Positions 1-6,475 of a stretch of DNA of 7,292 nt are shown here, piece by piece; the stretch's first letter is position 1, and every line of letters begins with the position of its first letter. Below the pieces are notes generated by a model. It saw nothing but the letters and a program-made list of their open reading frames with translations, did no database searches and was not told the origin of the DNA. A program made the position numbers and the translations under genes. The stretch is from JAFDCJ01 sp049669725 (lineage in GTDB: Bacteria; Desulfobacterota; Desulfobacteria; Desulfobacterales; JAFDCJ01), in contig JBATKU010000673.1 in assembly GCA_049669725.1 (NCBI GenBank), positions 1-7,292 on the forward strand, in the 5' to 3' direction.

Positions 1-63
1 GTCTTTAGATCAGGTCTTCAGCATGATTCGCTTGTTTTAAAATAGCCAAAGCGAAGCGCAATC

Positions 64-91
64 AATATTGGACGTTCGATGTTCGACGTTC
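64..91. repeat. Heptamer tandem repeat, about four units
   Basis: Reading the + strand in sevens gives AATATTG, GACGTTC, GATGTTC, GACGTTC. The last three units differ at only one position, and the first is a degenerate match. On the - strand the same units read GAACGTC, GAACATC, GAACGTC, CAATATT. This matches the AAC-type 7-base periodicity of the two other spacer repeats in this window (3446-3610 and 6475-6546). It lies just upstream of the possible -10 box at 94-99. The repeat is directly visible; its membership in a dispersed family is inferred. Confidence 0.7.
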
Positions 92-132
92 ATTATAAAA
101 AATGAGGTGGATACCGGGATATATCTACTGCG

Positions 133-138
133 AAGGAG
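133..138 (+). promoter_or_regulatory. Ribosome binding site that sets the ligase start at 150
   Basis: AAGGAG lies 11 bases upstream of the ATG at 150. The upstream in-frame ATG at 102 has only A/T-rich sequence before it. Starting at 102 would also add 16 residues (MRWIPGYIYCEGDLTL) that do not resemble the usual N-terminus of acyl-CoA ligases, whereas starting at 150 gives MEPKNVYMSKPWLKYYPE, a typical beginning. The spacing is slightly long, so the choice is likely rather than certain. Confidence 0.7.
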
Positions 139-149
139 ATTTAACGCTT

Positions 150-1859
150 ATGGAACCAAAAAACGTCTACATGTCCAAACCCTGGTTAAAGTACTACCCG
201 GAAGATGTCCCCTATGATGTGGAAGTTCCCGACAAATCGGTGCCGCAATTATTCGACGAGATGGCGGATAAATGCAGTGGTAATGTTGCTCTGATTTTCT
301 ACGGCAAAAAGATCAAATACGGAGAATTGAAAAAATTGACCGATCGATTTGCGGCTGCGCTGGCAGATCTTGGGGTGGCCAAAGGGGACACGGTGGGATT
401 ATACCTGCTAAATTGTCCCCAGTATGTGATTGCCTATATCGGCGCCTTAAAAGTCGGTGCCAAAATAACGCCGATCAGCCCGGTTTACACCAGCCAGGAA
501 GTCAAACACCAGATAACGGACAGTGAAACCAAAACAGTCATCTGCGAAGACATTCTTTATGACAACGTTGAGAAAACCAACGTCGAATTGGATAATATCA
601 TCCTGTCAAGCATTGGTGACTATCTCCCGGCCCTCAAACGCACTTTTGGCAAAAGCGCGTTGGGCAAAGCTTACAGCGGAATGCAAGTCCCTGCACCGGA
701 ACAGATCCAACAGGCAGGCCTGCTCCTATTTAAAGATTTGATAAAAAAATCCCCGGACCAAAAACCGGATATCAAAATCGATTCAAAAAAAGACATTGCT
801 GCCCTGCCGTACACCGGTGGAACGACCGGACTTCCCAAGGCCGCCGTCTTAACCCATTACAACATGGTAGCGCTCATGACGCAGACCCAGTCTTTCTGGC
901 CCATATTTGAGGAGGGCCGGGAAAAGATTATCGCCTTCTTACCTTTTTTTCACATTTACGGTCAGGTTGTCGTGATGCTCAGTGGTTTGGCGCAGGGATC
1001 CACCCTTGTGCTTTTTACCACCCCGGACATTGATGCTATTCTCACAGCTATGGAGCGTTATCAGGCCTCCGGTTTTTTTGGTGTCCCCACTTTGTTTGAA
1101 TATCTGAAAGAATACGAAAAAACTGATCGGGTTGACTGGAAGCGGCTCAAGTTAATTGCCTGCGGAGCTGATACCCTGCATCAATCCACGATTGAAGAGT
1201 GGGAAAGACGCACCAATTCAAAAATACTGGAAGGCTACGGTATGACGGAAACTACCGCCGTCAGTCACAGCACCCCATATGACAGGCCCAAAACCGGATC
1301 TTTTGGCGTTCCTTTACCCAATGTCAATGCCGCTATTGTCGATGTGGATGGCACCGAGTTTGTGCCGGTAGATGAAGTAGGGGAGTTGATTCTCAATGGC
1401 CCGAACATTATGCAAGGTTACTGGAAACGCCCTGAAAGCTATCAGGAAACATTTCTTGAGTTCGATGGGAAAAAATGGCTGCGGACCGGTGATCTGGTCA
1501 GGATGGATGAAGAAGGCTATTTTCATTTCTTTGACCGCAAACGGGATCTGATCAAATTTAAAGGCTATTCGGTGTTTGCCCGTCATGTGGAAGAGGTGCT
1601 GTATAACCATCCCCAGGTAAAAGCCGCCGGCGTGGTCGGTGTGCCGGATCCGAAGGTTGGAAATGTTATCAAGGCTTACGTGGTGTTGCAGAGTGAGGCC
1701 AGGGGCAAGGTGTCCGAAGAAGAAATCATGGAATTTTGCCGCCAGAACCTGGCTCATTACAAAGTTCCGGGTATAGTCGAATTTCGAGGCGAGCTTCCGA
1801 AAACGGATGTGGGCAAAGTCTCACGGCGGGAGTTGCGAGAAGAGGCGGAGGAGATTTGA
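150..1859 (+). CDS. AMP-forming long-chain-type fatty acid--CoA ligase (acyl-CoA synthetase)
   Basis: This gene encodes a 569-residue member of the ANL (AMP-binding) superfamily. The family activates a carboxylic acid with ATP to an acyl-adenylate and then transfers the acyl group to CoA, at the cytoplasm or inner membrane face. The core motifs are present in order: the phosphate-binding loop YTGGTTGLPK (about residues 221-230), the adenine-site motif GYGMTE (362-367), the ribose-binding TGD (446-448), the hinge region DRKRDLIKFKGYSVFARHVE that follows it, and the C-terminal catalytic lysine in DVGKVSRREL (K556). The N-terminus KPWLKYYPEDVP resembles FadD-type long-chain ligases, and the length fits that group. 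Substrate cannot be read from sequence: long-chain, medium-chain or aromatic acids are possible. It leads a compact operon, since its TGA is one base before the ATG of the LivG-like gene and its last codons contain that gene's ribosome binding site. An in-frame ATG at 102 is the alternative start. Confidence 0.9.
   Translation: MEPKNVYMSKPWLKYYPEDVPYDVEVPDKSVPQLFDEMADKCSGNVALIFYGKKIKYGELKKLTDRFAAALADLGVAKGDTVGLYLLNCPQYVIAYIGALKVGAKITPISPVYTSQEVKHQITDSETKTVICEDILYDNVEKTNVELDNIILSSIGDYLPALKRTFGKSALGKAYSGMQVPAPEQIQQAGLLLFKDLIKKSPDQKPDIKIDSKKDIAALPYTGGTTGLPKAAVLTHYNMVALMTQTQSFWPIFEEGREKIIAFLPFFHIYGQVVVMLSGLAQGSTLVLFTTPDIDAILTAMERYQASGFFGVPTLFEYLKEYEKTDRVDWKRLKLIACGADTLHQSTIEEWERRTNSKILEGYGMTETTAVSHSTPYDRPKTGSFGVPLPNVNAAIVDVDGTEFVPVDEVGELILNGPNIMQGYWKRPESYQETFLEFDGKKWLRTGDLVRMDEEGYFHFFDRKRDLIKFKGYSVFARHVEEVLYNHPQVKAAGVVGVPDPKVGNVIKAYVVLQSEARGKVSEEEIMEFCRQNLAHYKVPGIVEFRGELPKTDVGKVSRRELREEAEEI
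1847..1853 (+). promoter_or_regulatory. Ribosome binding site for the LivG-like gene, inside the ligase 3' end
   Basis: GGAGGAG lies 7 bases before the ATG at 1861 and within the last codons of the ligase gene. It selects 1861 over the upstream in-frame ATG at 1807, which would add 18 basic residues overlapping the ligase. The layout implies translational coupling of the two genes. Confidence 0.8.
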
Positions 1860-1860
1860 A

Positions 1861-2628
1861 ATGGGCACACTCTTTTTGGAAATCGACACTGTTTCCAAGA
1901 GCTTCGGTGGGTTGAAAGCCGTCAGTCACGTCAGTTTCAGCATGCGGCGGAATGAAATTGTCGGTTTGATCGGACCGAACGGTGCCGGGAAAACCACCCT
2001 CCTGAGATTGATTACGGGAATTCTGAAAGCGGACAGCGGCACGGTCAGTTTTAAAGGTAAAAAAATTGTCGGCATGAAAACCTGGGACATTGTCAATCTT
2101 GGAATTGCCGGTACCTTTCAGAATATGAGACCGTTTCGGCGTCTGCCGATCATTGCCAATGTCATGGTGTCGTGTTTGTCTCCCCGATCCATGAAACGGG
2201 GCGAGTGGGTGAAACGGGTTGAAGCCAAGGCCATGGACGCACTCGAATTTGCCGGCATATCGGATATGGCGCTGGAGAAGGCCTCAACCCTTTCCCAGGG
2301 AGATCTCAAACGCCTTGAAGTGGCGCGCGCCATTGCCACCGAGCCCGAGCTGCTGCTGCTGGATGAGCCCTTTGGGGGATTGAGCCCGGCCGAAACAGAG
2401 CTCATGGCCAAGTCGATTAAACGCTTACATAAAGGGGGGCGCTTCGGCCGGCTGCACAGCGAAGGCCCGGCCATGGTGATTGTCGAGCACAAGCTGCAGC
2501 AGTTGATGAAGATTGCCGATCGCATTATCGTCCTGAACTTCGGGACCATGATGGCAGATGGGACGCCCGAAAAAGTTTGTGCTGATAAAAACGTCATCGA
2601 ATGTTACCTGGGAAAAGGAGGCGCGTAA
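1861..2628 (+). CDS. LivG-like ABC transporter ATP-binding protein
   Basis: This 255-residue ATPase belongs to the branched-chain-amino-acid (HAAT/Liv) ABC group. It would couple ATP hydrolysis to solute import on the cytoplasmic face of the inner membrane, as a heterodimer with the LivF-like protein encoded next. Visible motifs are Walker A GPNGAGKTT (38-46), signature LSQGD (144-148), Walker B LLLLDEP (164-170), a D-loop in FGGLSPAE, and the switch histidine in VIVEHK (H210). All catalytic elements are intact. LivG-type character comes from the early GTFQNMRPFRRLPIIANVMV stretch and the QGDLKRLEVARAIA signature helix. The segment between D-loop and H-loop (KGGRFGRLHSEGP, about 191-203) looks longer than the usual short helix-loop. 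No permease or binding-protein gene is in view, so the solute is unknown. The position behind an acyl-CoA ligase hints at a carboxylate rather than leucine, but this is inference. Confidence 0.88.
   Translation: MGTLFLEIDTVSKSFGGLKAVSHVSFSMRRNEIVGLIGPNGAGKTTLLRLITGILKADSGTVSFKGKKIVGMKTWDIVNLGIAGTFQNMRPFRRLPIIANVMVSCLSPRSMKRGEWVKRVEAKAMDALEFAGISDMALEKASTLSQGDLKRLEVARAIATEPELLLLDEPFGGLSPAETELMAKSIKRLHKGGRFGRLHSEGPAMVIVEHKLQQLMKIADRIIVLNFGTMMADGTPEKVCADKNVIECYLGKGGA
2615..2621 (+). promoter_or_regulatory. Ribosome binding site that supports a TTG start for the LivF-like gene
   Basis: AAGGAGG lies 8 bases upstream of the TTG at 2630 and inside the last codons of the LivG-like gene. It is the only strong site near the start of this frame. 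The upstream in-frame ATG at 2558 lacks one and would overlap the previous gene by 71 bases. Confidence 0.75.
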
Positions 2629-2629
2629 A

Positions 2630-3379
2630 TTGCTGCTGGAAGTCTCGAATCTAACGCTTTGCTTTGACAAGGCCATGATCATCAACGATCTCAGCATGCA
2701 CGTCAACGACGGCGAACTGGTCAGCCTGGTGGGTCCCAATGGTGCCGGCAAGTCGACCCTTCTGAGGGCCATCACCGGCCTGGTGATCTGGGAAAAGGGC
2801 ATCCATCGGGGTACAACTGCAGGTGATATTACACTGGAAGGCAGGGTCGTCTTTGAAGGCCAATCCATCGAGCAGGTACCGGCCCATGAAATTACCCAAA
2901 AAGGGTTAATCCACTGCCCTGAAAGGAGACGACCGTTTCGTGAAATGACCGTGATTGATAATCTTTATGCCGGCGGCTACCTGGTGAAAGATAAAAACCA
3001 GCTGCAGAAAAACCTAGAAAACGTCTATCTACTATTTCCCAGACTCCAGGAAAGAGTTAGTCAAATATCGGGCACCCTGTCAGGCGGTGAACAGCAAATG
3101 CTGGCCCTTGGCCGGGCCTTGATGTCCAACCCTAAGCTTCTGTGTATCGACGAACCGTCAACCGGCCTGGCGCCGATCATGAAAGAAGAGGTCTTTAATA
3201 AGATCACGGAGATTCGTGACATGGGAATCACCGTCCTGCTCGTGGAACAGGAAGTAAGTGCAGTGTTTGCCATGGCAGACCGCAATTATGTCCTGTCTTC
3301 GGGTAAAATTATTGCCGAGGGAACCGGAGACCAATTAATGCAGGATGAAGTTTTGCGCAAAACCTACCTCGGGTTGTAA
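2630..3379 (+). CDS. LivF-like ABC transporter ATP-binding protein (TTG start)
   Basis: This is the second ATPase of the HAAT/Liv pair, 249 residues from the TTG. The TTG lies one base after the TAA of the LivG-like gene and is served by the AAGGAGG at 2615-2621. Starting there, the protein opens as (M)LLEVSNLTLCF, the normal first strand of an ABC domain. Motifs are Walker A GPNGAGKST (35-43), signature LSGGE (150-154), Walker B IDEP (173-176) and VEQ (205-207). Glutamine at position 207, in place of the switch histidine, is normal for LivF proteins, although the usual VEQN is VEQE here. HCPERRRPFREMTVIDNL corresponds to the LivF stretch usually written PEGRRxFxxMTVxxNL. Between Walker A and that stretch the protein carries an extra segment (around WEKGIHRGTTAGD), so it is longer than typical LivF proteins of about 235 residues. 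It closes the ligase-LivG-LivF operon. An alternative start at 2558 is unlikely. Confidence 0.87.
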   Translation: MLLEVSNLTLCFDKAMIINDLSMHVNDGELVSLVGPNGAGKSTLLRAITGLVIWEKGIHRGTTAGDITLEGRVVFEGQSIEQVPAHEITQKGLIHCPERRRPFREMTVIDNLYAGGYLVKDKNQLQKNLENVYLLFPRLQERVSQISGTLSGGEQQMLALGRALMSNPKLLCIDEPSTGLAPIMKEEVFNKITEIRDMGITVLLVEQEVSAVFAMADRNYVLSSGKIIAEGTGDQLMQDEVLRKTYLGL

Positions 3380-3392
3380 ACTCAGGGTTAAA

Positions 3393-3425
3393 GGGAAAAT
3401 TCTATTAATTTTCTCGTAGTTTTTT
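3393..3425 (+). terminator. Probable intrinsic terminator after the LivF-like gene
   Basis: GGGAAAATT (3393-3401) pairs with AATTTTCTC (3407-3415) across a 5-base loop. This gives nine pairs including one G-U. A short gap follows and then a run of six T at 3420-3425. It begins 13 bases after the stop codon of the LivF-like gene, the expected place for the end of the ligase-transporter operon. The stem is AT-rich and the T-run is offset by four bases, so it may be weak or leaky. Confidence 0.5.
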
Positions 3426-3445
3426 ATATCAAGTGAACAAGTAAT

Positions 3446-3610
3446 AAAATTCCAAATCACAAACACCAAATTCCAAATAAATTCAAAATTCGAAATCTCA
3501 ATGACCGAAACTGAGTAATCTGTAAATTCAGCGACTCATTTTTTGTTTCGAATTTGTGATTTTGGTTATTGCAATTTATTTGTGATTTGGTTTTTGGTGC
3601 TTGGAATTTT
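3446..3610. repeat. Long imperfect inverted repeat built from 7-base units
   Basis: The outer ends are perfect 10-base complements, AAAATTCCAA (3446-3455) and TTGGAATTTT (3601-3610). The inner ends are also perfect, AAATTCGAAA (3486-3495) and TTTCGAATTT (3546-3555). A middle block, 3462-3483 against 3573-3594, matches at 19 of 22 positions by hand. The left arm reads in sevens from 3448 as AATTCCA, AATCACA, AACACCA, AATTCCA. The right arm reads from 3581 as TGTGATT, TGGTTTT, TGGTGCT, TGGAATT. The right arm is about 15 bases longer, close to two units, which suggests arms growing or shrinking by whole repeats. Transcribed RNA could fold into a long hairpin with a loop of about 50 bases. I see no transposase and no clear target-site duplication. 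Confidence 0.8.
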
Positions 3611-3629
3611 TCATAATATTTACTAAATA
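3601..3629 (+). promoter_or_regulatory. Weak candidate promoter for the long acyl-CoA dehydrogenase
   Basis: TTGGAA (3601-3606) and TAAATA (3624-3629) are separated by 17 bases. Each matches the sigma-70 consensus only partly. The -35 part coincides with the outer end of the inverted repeat. The case rests mainly on the need for a promoter between the terminator at 3425 and the gene at 3689. Confidence 0.2.
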
Positions 3630-3633
3630 CGTA

Positions 3634-3647
3634 GCTACAAATGTAGC
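3634..3647. promoter_or_regulatory. Small inverted repeat, possible operator or leader hairpin
   Basis: GCTAC (3634-3638), AAAT and GTAGC (3643-3647) form a perfect 5-base stem with a 4-base loop, 41 bases before the dehydrogenase start. It overlaps GTAGCTAC (3631-3638), itself an 8-base palindrome. It sits where a repressor of a fatty-acid catabolic gene could bind, just downstream of the candidate promoter. No regulator gene is in view and I do not recognise the operator. Confidence 0.25.
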
Positions 3648-3688
3648 AACCAGATTGAAGAAAAATTGCTTGGGAGAGGGGAATAATT

Positions 3689-5503
3689 ATGGCACAGGTA
3701 ATTGCAGACCGACGAGACTTAGATTTTGTCCTTTATGAGCAATTAAGGGTTGATGAGTTGACAAAACTGGACAAATACGGAGTCTTTAATAAGAAGACGT
3801 TTGATATGATTATCACCGAGGCCCGCAATTTTGCGGTCAAAGAGCTGCTGCCCGCCAATGCGGAAGGTGATAAGGAAGGGCTGCGTCTTGAAAACGGGCA
3901 GGTGAAAGTTCCGGAATGCTTTCACCGTGCCTACAAACTGCTGCTCGAGGGCGAGTGGACATCTCTGACGGAGGACCCTGATTGGGGCGGCCAAGGATTG
4001 CCGTCCAACATCGCCCTGGCGGTGGGTGAATATTTGTATGGCAGTAATTGGGCCCTGACGAATTACGGTGGGATGGGGCACGGCACAGGTAAAATGATTG
4101 AAATCTTTGGGACGCAACTGCAAAAGGAGCTGTTCCTGGAAAAACTTTATACGGCTCGTTGGGGCGGTACCATGCTGCTCACCGAATCCCAGGCCGGTTC
4201 CGATGTGGGCGCCCTGGAGACGACCGCCGTCAAAAATCCGGACGGAACCTATTCGATTAGCGGCAATAAAATTTTTATCACCAACGGTGAACACGATCTT
4301 ACCGAAAATATCATACACCCGGTACTGGCGCGGATCGAGGGAGACCCGCCGGGAACCAAAGGAATTTCGATTTTTCTGGTTCCCAAAATATGGGTCAATG
4401 AAGACGGTAGTCTGGGGGATGCAAATGACATTGTTTGCACCGGCATCGAAGAAAAAATGGGAATTCATGCCAGTCCCACCTGCAGCATGACCCTGGGGGG
4501 CAAGGGCAACTGCAGGGGATTACTGCTGGGCGAACAGTGCAAGGGTATGAAAATTATGTTCTACATGATGAACGAAGCCCGCTTGGGTGTGGGTTTTCAG
4601 GCCTTTGCTTACGCCTCCGCTGCTTATTTGTATGCCCTGAATTATGCCCGCGAACGGATTCAGGGCCGGGACCTGGCAGCCGGTAAAGATCTGAGTGCGC
4701 CGCCAGTGGCGATTATCCAACACCCTGACGTGCGCAGGATGCTGCTGGAGATGAAGGCCTATGTGGACGGTATGCGCAGCTTTGTGCACTACGTCGGGCA
4801 GTGCCTTGAAAAGGAGGCCCTGGCGACCAGTGATGACGAACGGGCATATTACAGGGGGTTTGGCGATTTGTTGACCCCCCTGGTGAAGGCCTACTGCGCC
4901 CAGCGGGGCTTTGATCAGTGTGTTCAGGCCGTTCAAGTTTACGGCGGCTACGGTTACGTCTCGGAATACCCGGTCGAACAGCTCGTCAGGGATTGTAAAA
5001 TTACTTCCATCTATGAGGGTACCGACGGCATACAGGCCATGGACCTTTTGGGCCGCAAACTGGGAATGGACAAGGGGCAGGTTTTTATCAACTTTTTAGG
5101 TGAAATCCAAAAAACCGTGGCATTGGCCAAAGAGGCCGGCGGGTTGGAAGGAATCACTGCCGAAGTTGAAAAGGCGGCCAACCGGCTTGGTGAAGTTGCC
5201 ATGCACCTTGGCTCAACTGCTATGTCGGAAAAATTTAAGGTGGCTTTTGCAGCTGCGTTTCCGTTTCTGGAAGTCATGGGTGATGTCATTATGGCCTGGA
5301 TGCTGTTATGGCGGGCGGTCCTGGCAAAGCGCAAACTTGATGCAGGTGCCTCCAGAAAAGACGTTGATTTCTATGACGGCCAACTAAAAACAGCTGATTT
5401 CTTCATCCAGACCATTCTCCCCGCCACTCTTGGCAAAATGGAAGGTATTGTCAAAAGCAATAGTTCGGCTGTCGAGATTTCCGACGCCGCATTTGGAGGA
5501 TGA
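3689..5503 (+). CDS. Long acyl-CoA dehydrogenase (about 600-residue FAD-dependent type)
   Basis: This 604-residue FAD-dependent dehydrogenase would introduce a trans-2,3 double bond into an acyl-CoA and pass electrons to an ETF. It belongs to the long, DmdC-like branch, which has a short N-terminal extension and an extra C-terminal helical domain beyond the usual 380-residue core. The N-terminal stretch ADRRDLDFVLYEQL (6-19) is the recognisable extension. The FAD/substrate motif LTESQAGSD spans 164-172, and NEARLGVGFQAFAYA is the conserved start of the C-terminal core. YGGYGY (418-423) precedes SIYEGTDGIQAMDL, whose E443 is the expected catalytic base. The final 140 or so residues form the extra domain. 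The ATG at 3689 follows GAGGGG (3676-3681) at 7 bases. The chain is complete and key residues are intact. It has a paralogue at 6569, and the gene between them encodes a hydroxyacyl-CoA dehydrogenase. Chain-length preference is unknown; methylmercaptopropionyl-CoA activity, as in DmdC itself, cannot be inferred. Confidence 0.92.
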   Translation: MAQVIADRRDLDFVLYEQLRVDELTKLDKYGVFNKKTFDMIITEARNFAVKELLPANAEGDKEGLRLENGQVKVPECFHRAYKLLLEGEWTSLTEDPDWGGQGLPSNIALAVGEYLYGSNWALTNYGGMGHGTGKMIEIFGTQLQKELFLEKLYTARWGGTMLLTESQAGSDVGALETTAVKNPDGTYSISGNKIFITNGEHDLTENIIHPVLARIEGDPPGTKGISIFLVPKIWVNEDGSLGDANDIVCTGIEEKMGIHASPTCSMTLGGKGNCRGLLLGEQCKGMKIMFYMMNEARLGVGFQAFAYASAAYLYALNYARERIQGRDLAAGKDLSAPPVAIIQHPDVRRMLLEMKAYVDGMRSFVHYVGQCLEKEALATSDDERAYYRGFGDLLTPLVKAYCAQRGFDQCVQAVQVYGGYGYVSEYPVEQLVRDCKITSIYEGTDGIQAMDLLGRKLGMDKGQVFINFLGEIQKTVALAKEAGGLEGITAEVEKAANRLGEVAMHLGSTAMSEKFKVAFAAAFPFLEVMGDVIMAWMLLWRAVLAKRKLDAGASRKDVDFYDGQLKTADFFIQTILPATLGKMEGIVKSNSSAVEISDAAFGG

Positions 5504-5504
5504 A

Positions 5505-5529
5505 GCAAATTGGCCTGCAACCAATTTGC
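5505..5529 (+). terminator. Hairpin right after the acyl-CoA dehydrogenase stop codon
   Basis: GCAAATTGG (5505-5513) is perfectly complementary to CCAATTTGC (5521-5529) across a 7-base loop. It begins two bases after the stop codon. The sequence that follows, ATTTATAAGTT, has only a broken T-run, so termination would be partial. The hairpin may instead stabilise or process the upstream mRNA and so set the ratio of the two dehydrogenases. Confidence 0.35.
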
Positions 5530-5577
5530 ATTTATAAGTTAATTGTTATCGGTTAATAATCTTTCATAGATAGAATA

Positions 5578-5590
5578 GCTGGCAACCAGC
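5578..5590 (+). promoter_or_regulatory. Small hairpin ahead of a weak ribosome binding site
   Basis: GCTGG, CAA and CCAGC form a perfect 5-base stem with a 3-base loop, ending 15 bases before the ATG at 5606. Behind it the only purine-rich stretch is GAAAGAAAAAAA (5591-5602), a poor match to the Shine-Dalgarno consensus. The hairpin leaves that stretch single-stranded and might help initiation. The structure is visible; the role is inferred. Confidence 0.25.
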
Positions 5591-5605
5591 GAAAGAAAAA
5601 AATCC

Positions 5606-6475
5606 ATGAGAATCGAGAAAGTAATGATCATCGGGTCAGGCTTAATGGGAAGCGGGATTGCACAGGTATGCGCTCAGGCAGGTATTCAAGTGTATTTGCA
5701 TGATGTCTCCAAAGAAGCCTTGGTAAAGGCCATTAAAACCATTGACTGGTCGGTGGGCAAATTTATCGAAAAAGGAAAATTGAGGGAAGACAAGGATTCA
5801 ATTATGTCCCGCATCCAGTTGGTTACCGATTTTAAAGAGGACAAACTGGTTGATCTGGCCATTGAAGCCGTTTTTGAAAGGTTGGAATTGAAACAGGAGA
5901 TTTTTCAAAAGCTCGATAAAATTTGCCGTCCGGATGCCGTGATTGCCAGCAATACATCGGCCATACCCATTACCGAACTTGCGGCTGTTACCCACCGCCC
6001 GGAAAAAATACTGGGGTTGCATTTTTTCAGTCCCGTGCCAATGATGCAGGCCGTCGAAGTCATTAAAGGGGCTGTCACGGCGGATGAAAGTGCGGCCATC
6101 GGCAGGGATTTCGTTCTTCAAATCGGCAAAGAGCCGATTGTGGTCAATCGTGATGTGGCCGGATTTGTTATTAATCGAATTAATTTTCCATCAACCATCG
6201 AAGCGATGAATCTGGTTGAGCAGGGTGTTGCTTCAGTCGAAGACATCGACAAAGGGCTGCGTCTGGCCGCCGGCAGGCGTATGGGTATTTTTGAAACCGG
6301 TGACATGGTCGGCCTGGACGTGACTTACGGCGCCATGAAGGCCATGTATGAAGAAAGCGGAGATCCGCGCTGGTATCCACCGCTGCTGTTGAGGCGCAAA
6401 GTCAAAGCCGGACATCTCGGCCGCAAAGCCGGCAAGGGCTGGTATGAATATAACGAGGATGGGAGCCGGAAGTAG
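5606..6475 (+). CDS. 3-hydroxyacyl-CoA dehydrogenase, NAD-dependent (3-hydroxybutyryl-CoA dehydrogenase type)
   Basis: This 289-residue monofunctional dehydrogenase would oxidise a 3-hydroxyacyl-CoA to the 3-oxoacyl-CoA with NAD (the third step of beta-oxidation), or run in reverse. The N-terminal Rossmann fold starts at once with the dinucleotide motif IIGSGLMGSGIAQ (about 8-20), which supports the ATG at 5606. Catalytic residues align by spacing with the known enzymes: S118 in SNTSAI, H139 in LHFFSPVPMM, E151 (12 residues on, forming the His-Glu pair) and N190 in GFVINRI. The C-terminal dimerisation domain is complete and carries GIFETGDMVGLD and GRKAGKGWYEY. Length matches the usual 280-290. 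It is not fused to an enoyl-CoA hydratase, so a separate hydratase must act before it. It lies between two long acyl-CoA dehydrogenases, probably in the same transcript. Its ribosome binding site is weak. FadB2, PaaH and Hbd names all describe this family, and the sequence does not choose between them. Confidence 0.92.
   Translation: MRIEKVMIIGSGLMGSGIAQVCAQAGIQVYLHDVSKEALVKAIKTIDWSVGKFIEKGKLREDKDSIMSRIQLVTDFKEDKLVDLAIEAVFERLELKQEIFQKLDKICRPDAVIASNTSAIPITELAAVTHRPEKILGLHFFSPVPMMQAVEVIKGAVTADESAAIGRDFVLQIGKEPIVVNRDVAGFVINRINFPSTIEAMNLVEQGVASVEDIDKGLRLAAGRRMGIFETGDMVGLDVTYGAMKAMYEESGDPRWYPPLLLRRKVKAGHLGRKAGKGWYEYNEDGSRK

Larger units (their letters stand above)
1..149. other. Leader region upstream of the acyl-CoA ligase gene
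   Basis: This stretch holds no gene that I can identify. Frame 2 stays open from the left edge to a TAA at 38-40 (SLDQVFSMIRLF), and frame 1 to a TAG at 43-45. Either could be the last codons of a gene lying mostly outside the window, but both are too short to judge. A short inverted repeat, TTCGCTT (27-33) with AAGCGAA (49-55), has a 15-base loop and no T-run after it, so it is a poor terminator. A heptamer repeat follows at 64-91. TATAAA at 94-99 resembles a -10 box, but no good -35 hexamer sits at 16-18 bases. A promoter here would suit the ligase start at 150, but this is only a possibility. Confidence 0.5.
3380..3688. other. 309-base spacer between the transporter operon and the dehydrogenase cluster
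   Basis: I find no credible gene here on either strand; the sequence is AT-rich with frequent stops. From left to right it holds a probable terminator hairpin (3393-3425), a long heptamer-based inverted repeat (3446-3610), a small hairpin (3634-3647) and the ribosome binding site of the next gene (GAGGGG, 3676-3681). The dehydrogenase downstream must therefore have its own promoter or rely on read-through. TTGGAA (3601-3606) with TAAATA (3624-3629) at 17 bases is one weak promoter candidate. Confidence 0.6.

Noticed and set aside
2..40. Possible C-terminal tail of an upstream gene (SLDQVFSMIRLF then TAA)
   Set aside because: Only 12 codons are visible, frame 1 is open for a similar length, and there is nothing to identify a family.
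102..149. Upstream in-frame ATG at 102 as the ligase start
   Set aside because: It has no ribosome binding site and adds 16 residues unlike ligase N-termini. The ATG at 150 has AAGGAG upstream.
1314..1757. 147-codon open frame on the - strand inside the ligase gene
   Set aside because: It is fully antisense to conserved ligase motifs, with no domain or ribosome binding site of its own.
3248..3250. Loss of the switch histidine in the LivF-like ATPase (glutamine in VEQ)
   Set aside because: Glutamine at this position is usual in LivF-type ATPases, so it is not a sign of inactivation.
3446..3610. Insertion sequence or classic MITE
   Set aside because: There is no transposase, and the bases directly flanking the ends do not form a clear target-site duplication. 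The tandem 7-base structure explains the arms better.
3446..3610. CRISPR array
   Set aside because: Units are 7 bases long and contiguous. There are no 25-40 base repeats with unique spacers and no cas gene.
3743..4468. 241-codon open frame on the - strand inside the first acyl-CoA dehydrogenase
   Set aside because: It lies entirely within a gene with intact family motifs, and its translation shows no recognisable domain. It is a shadow of codon bias.
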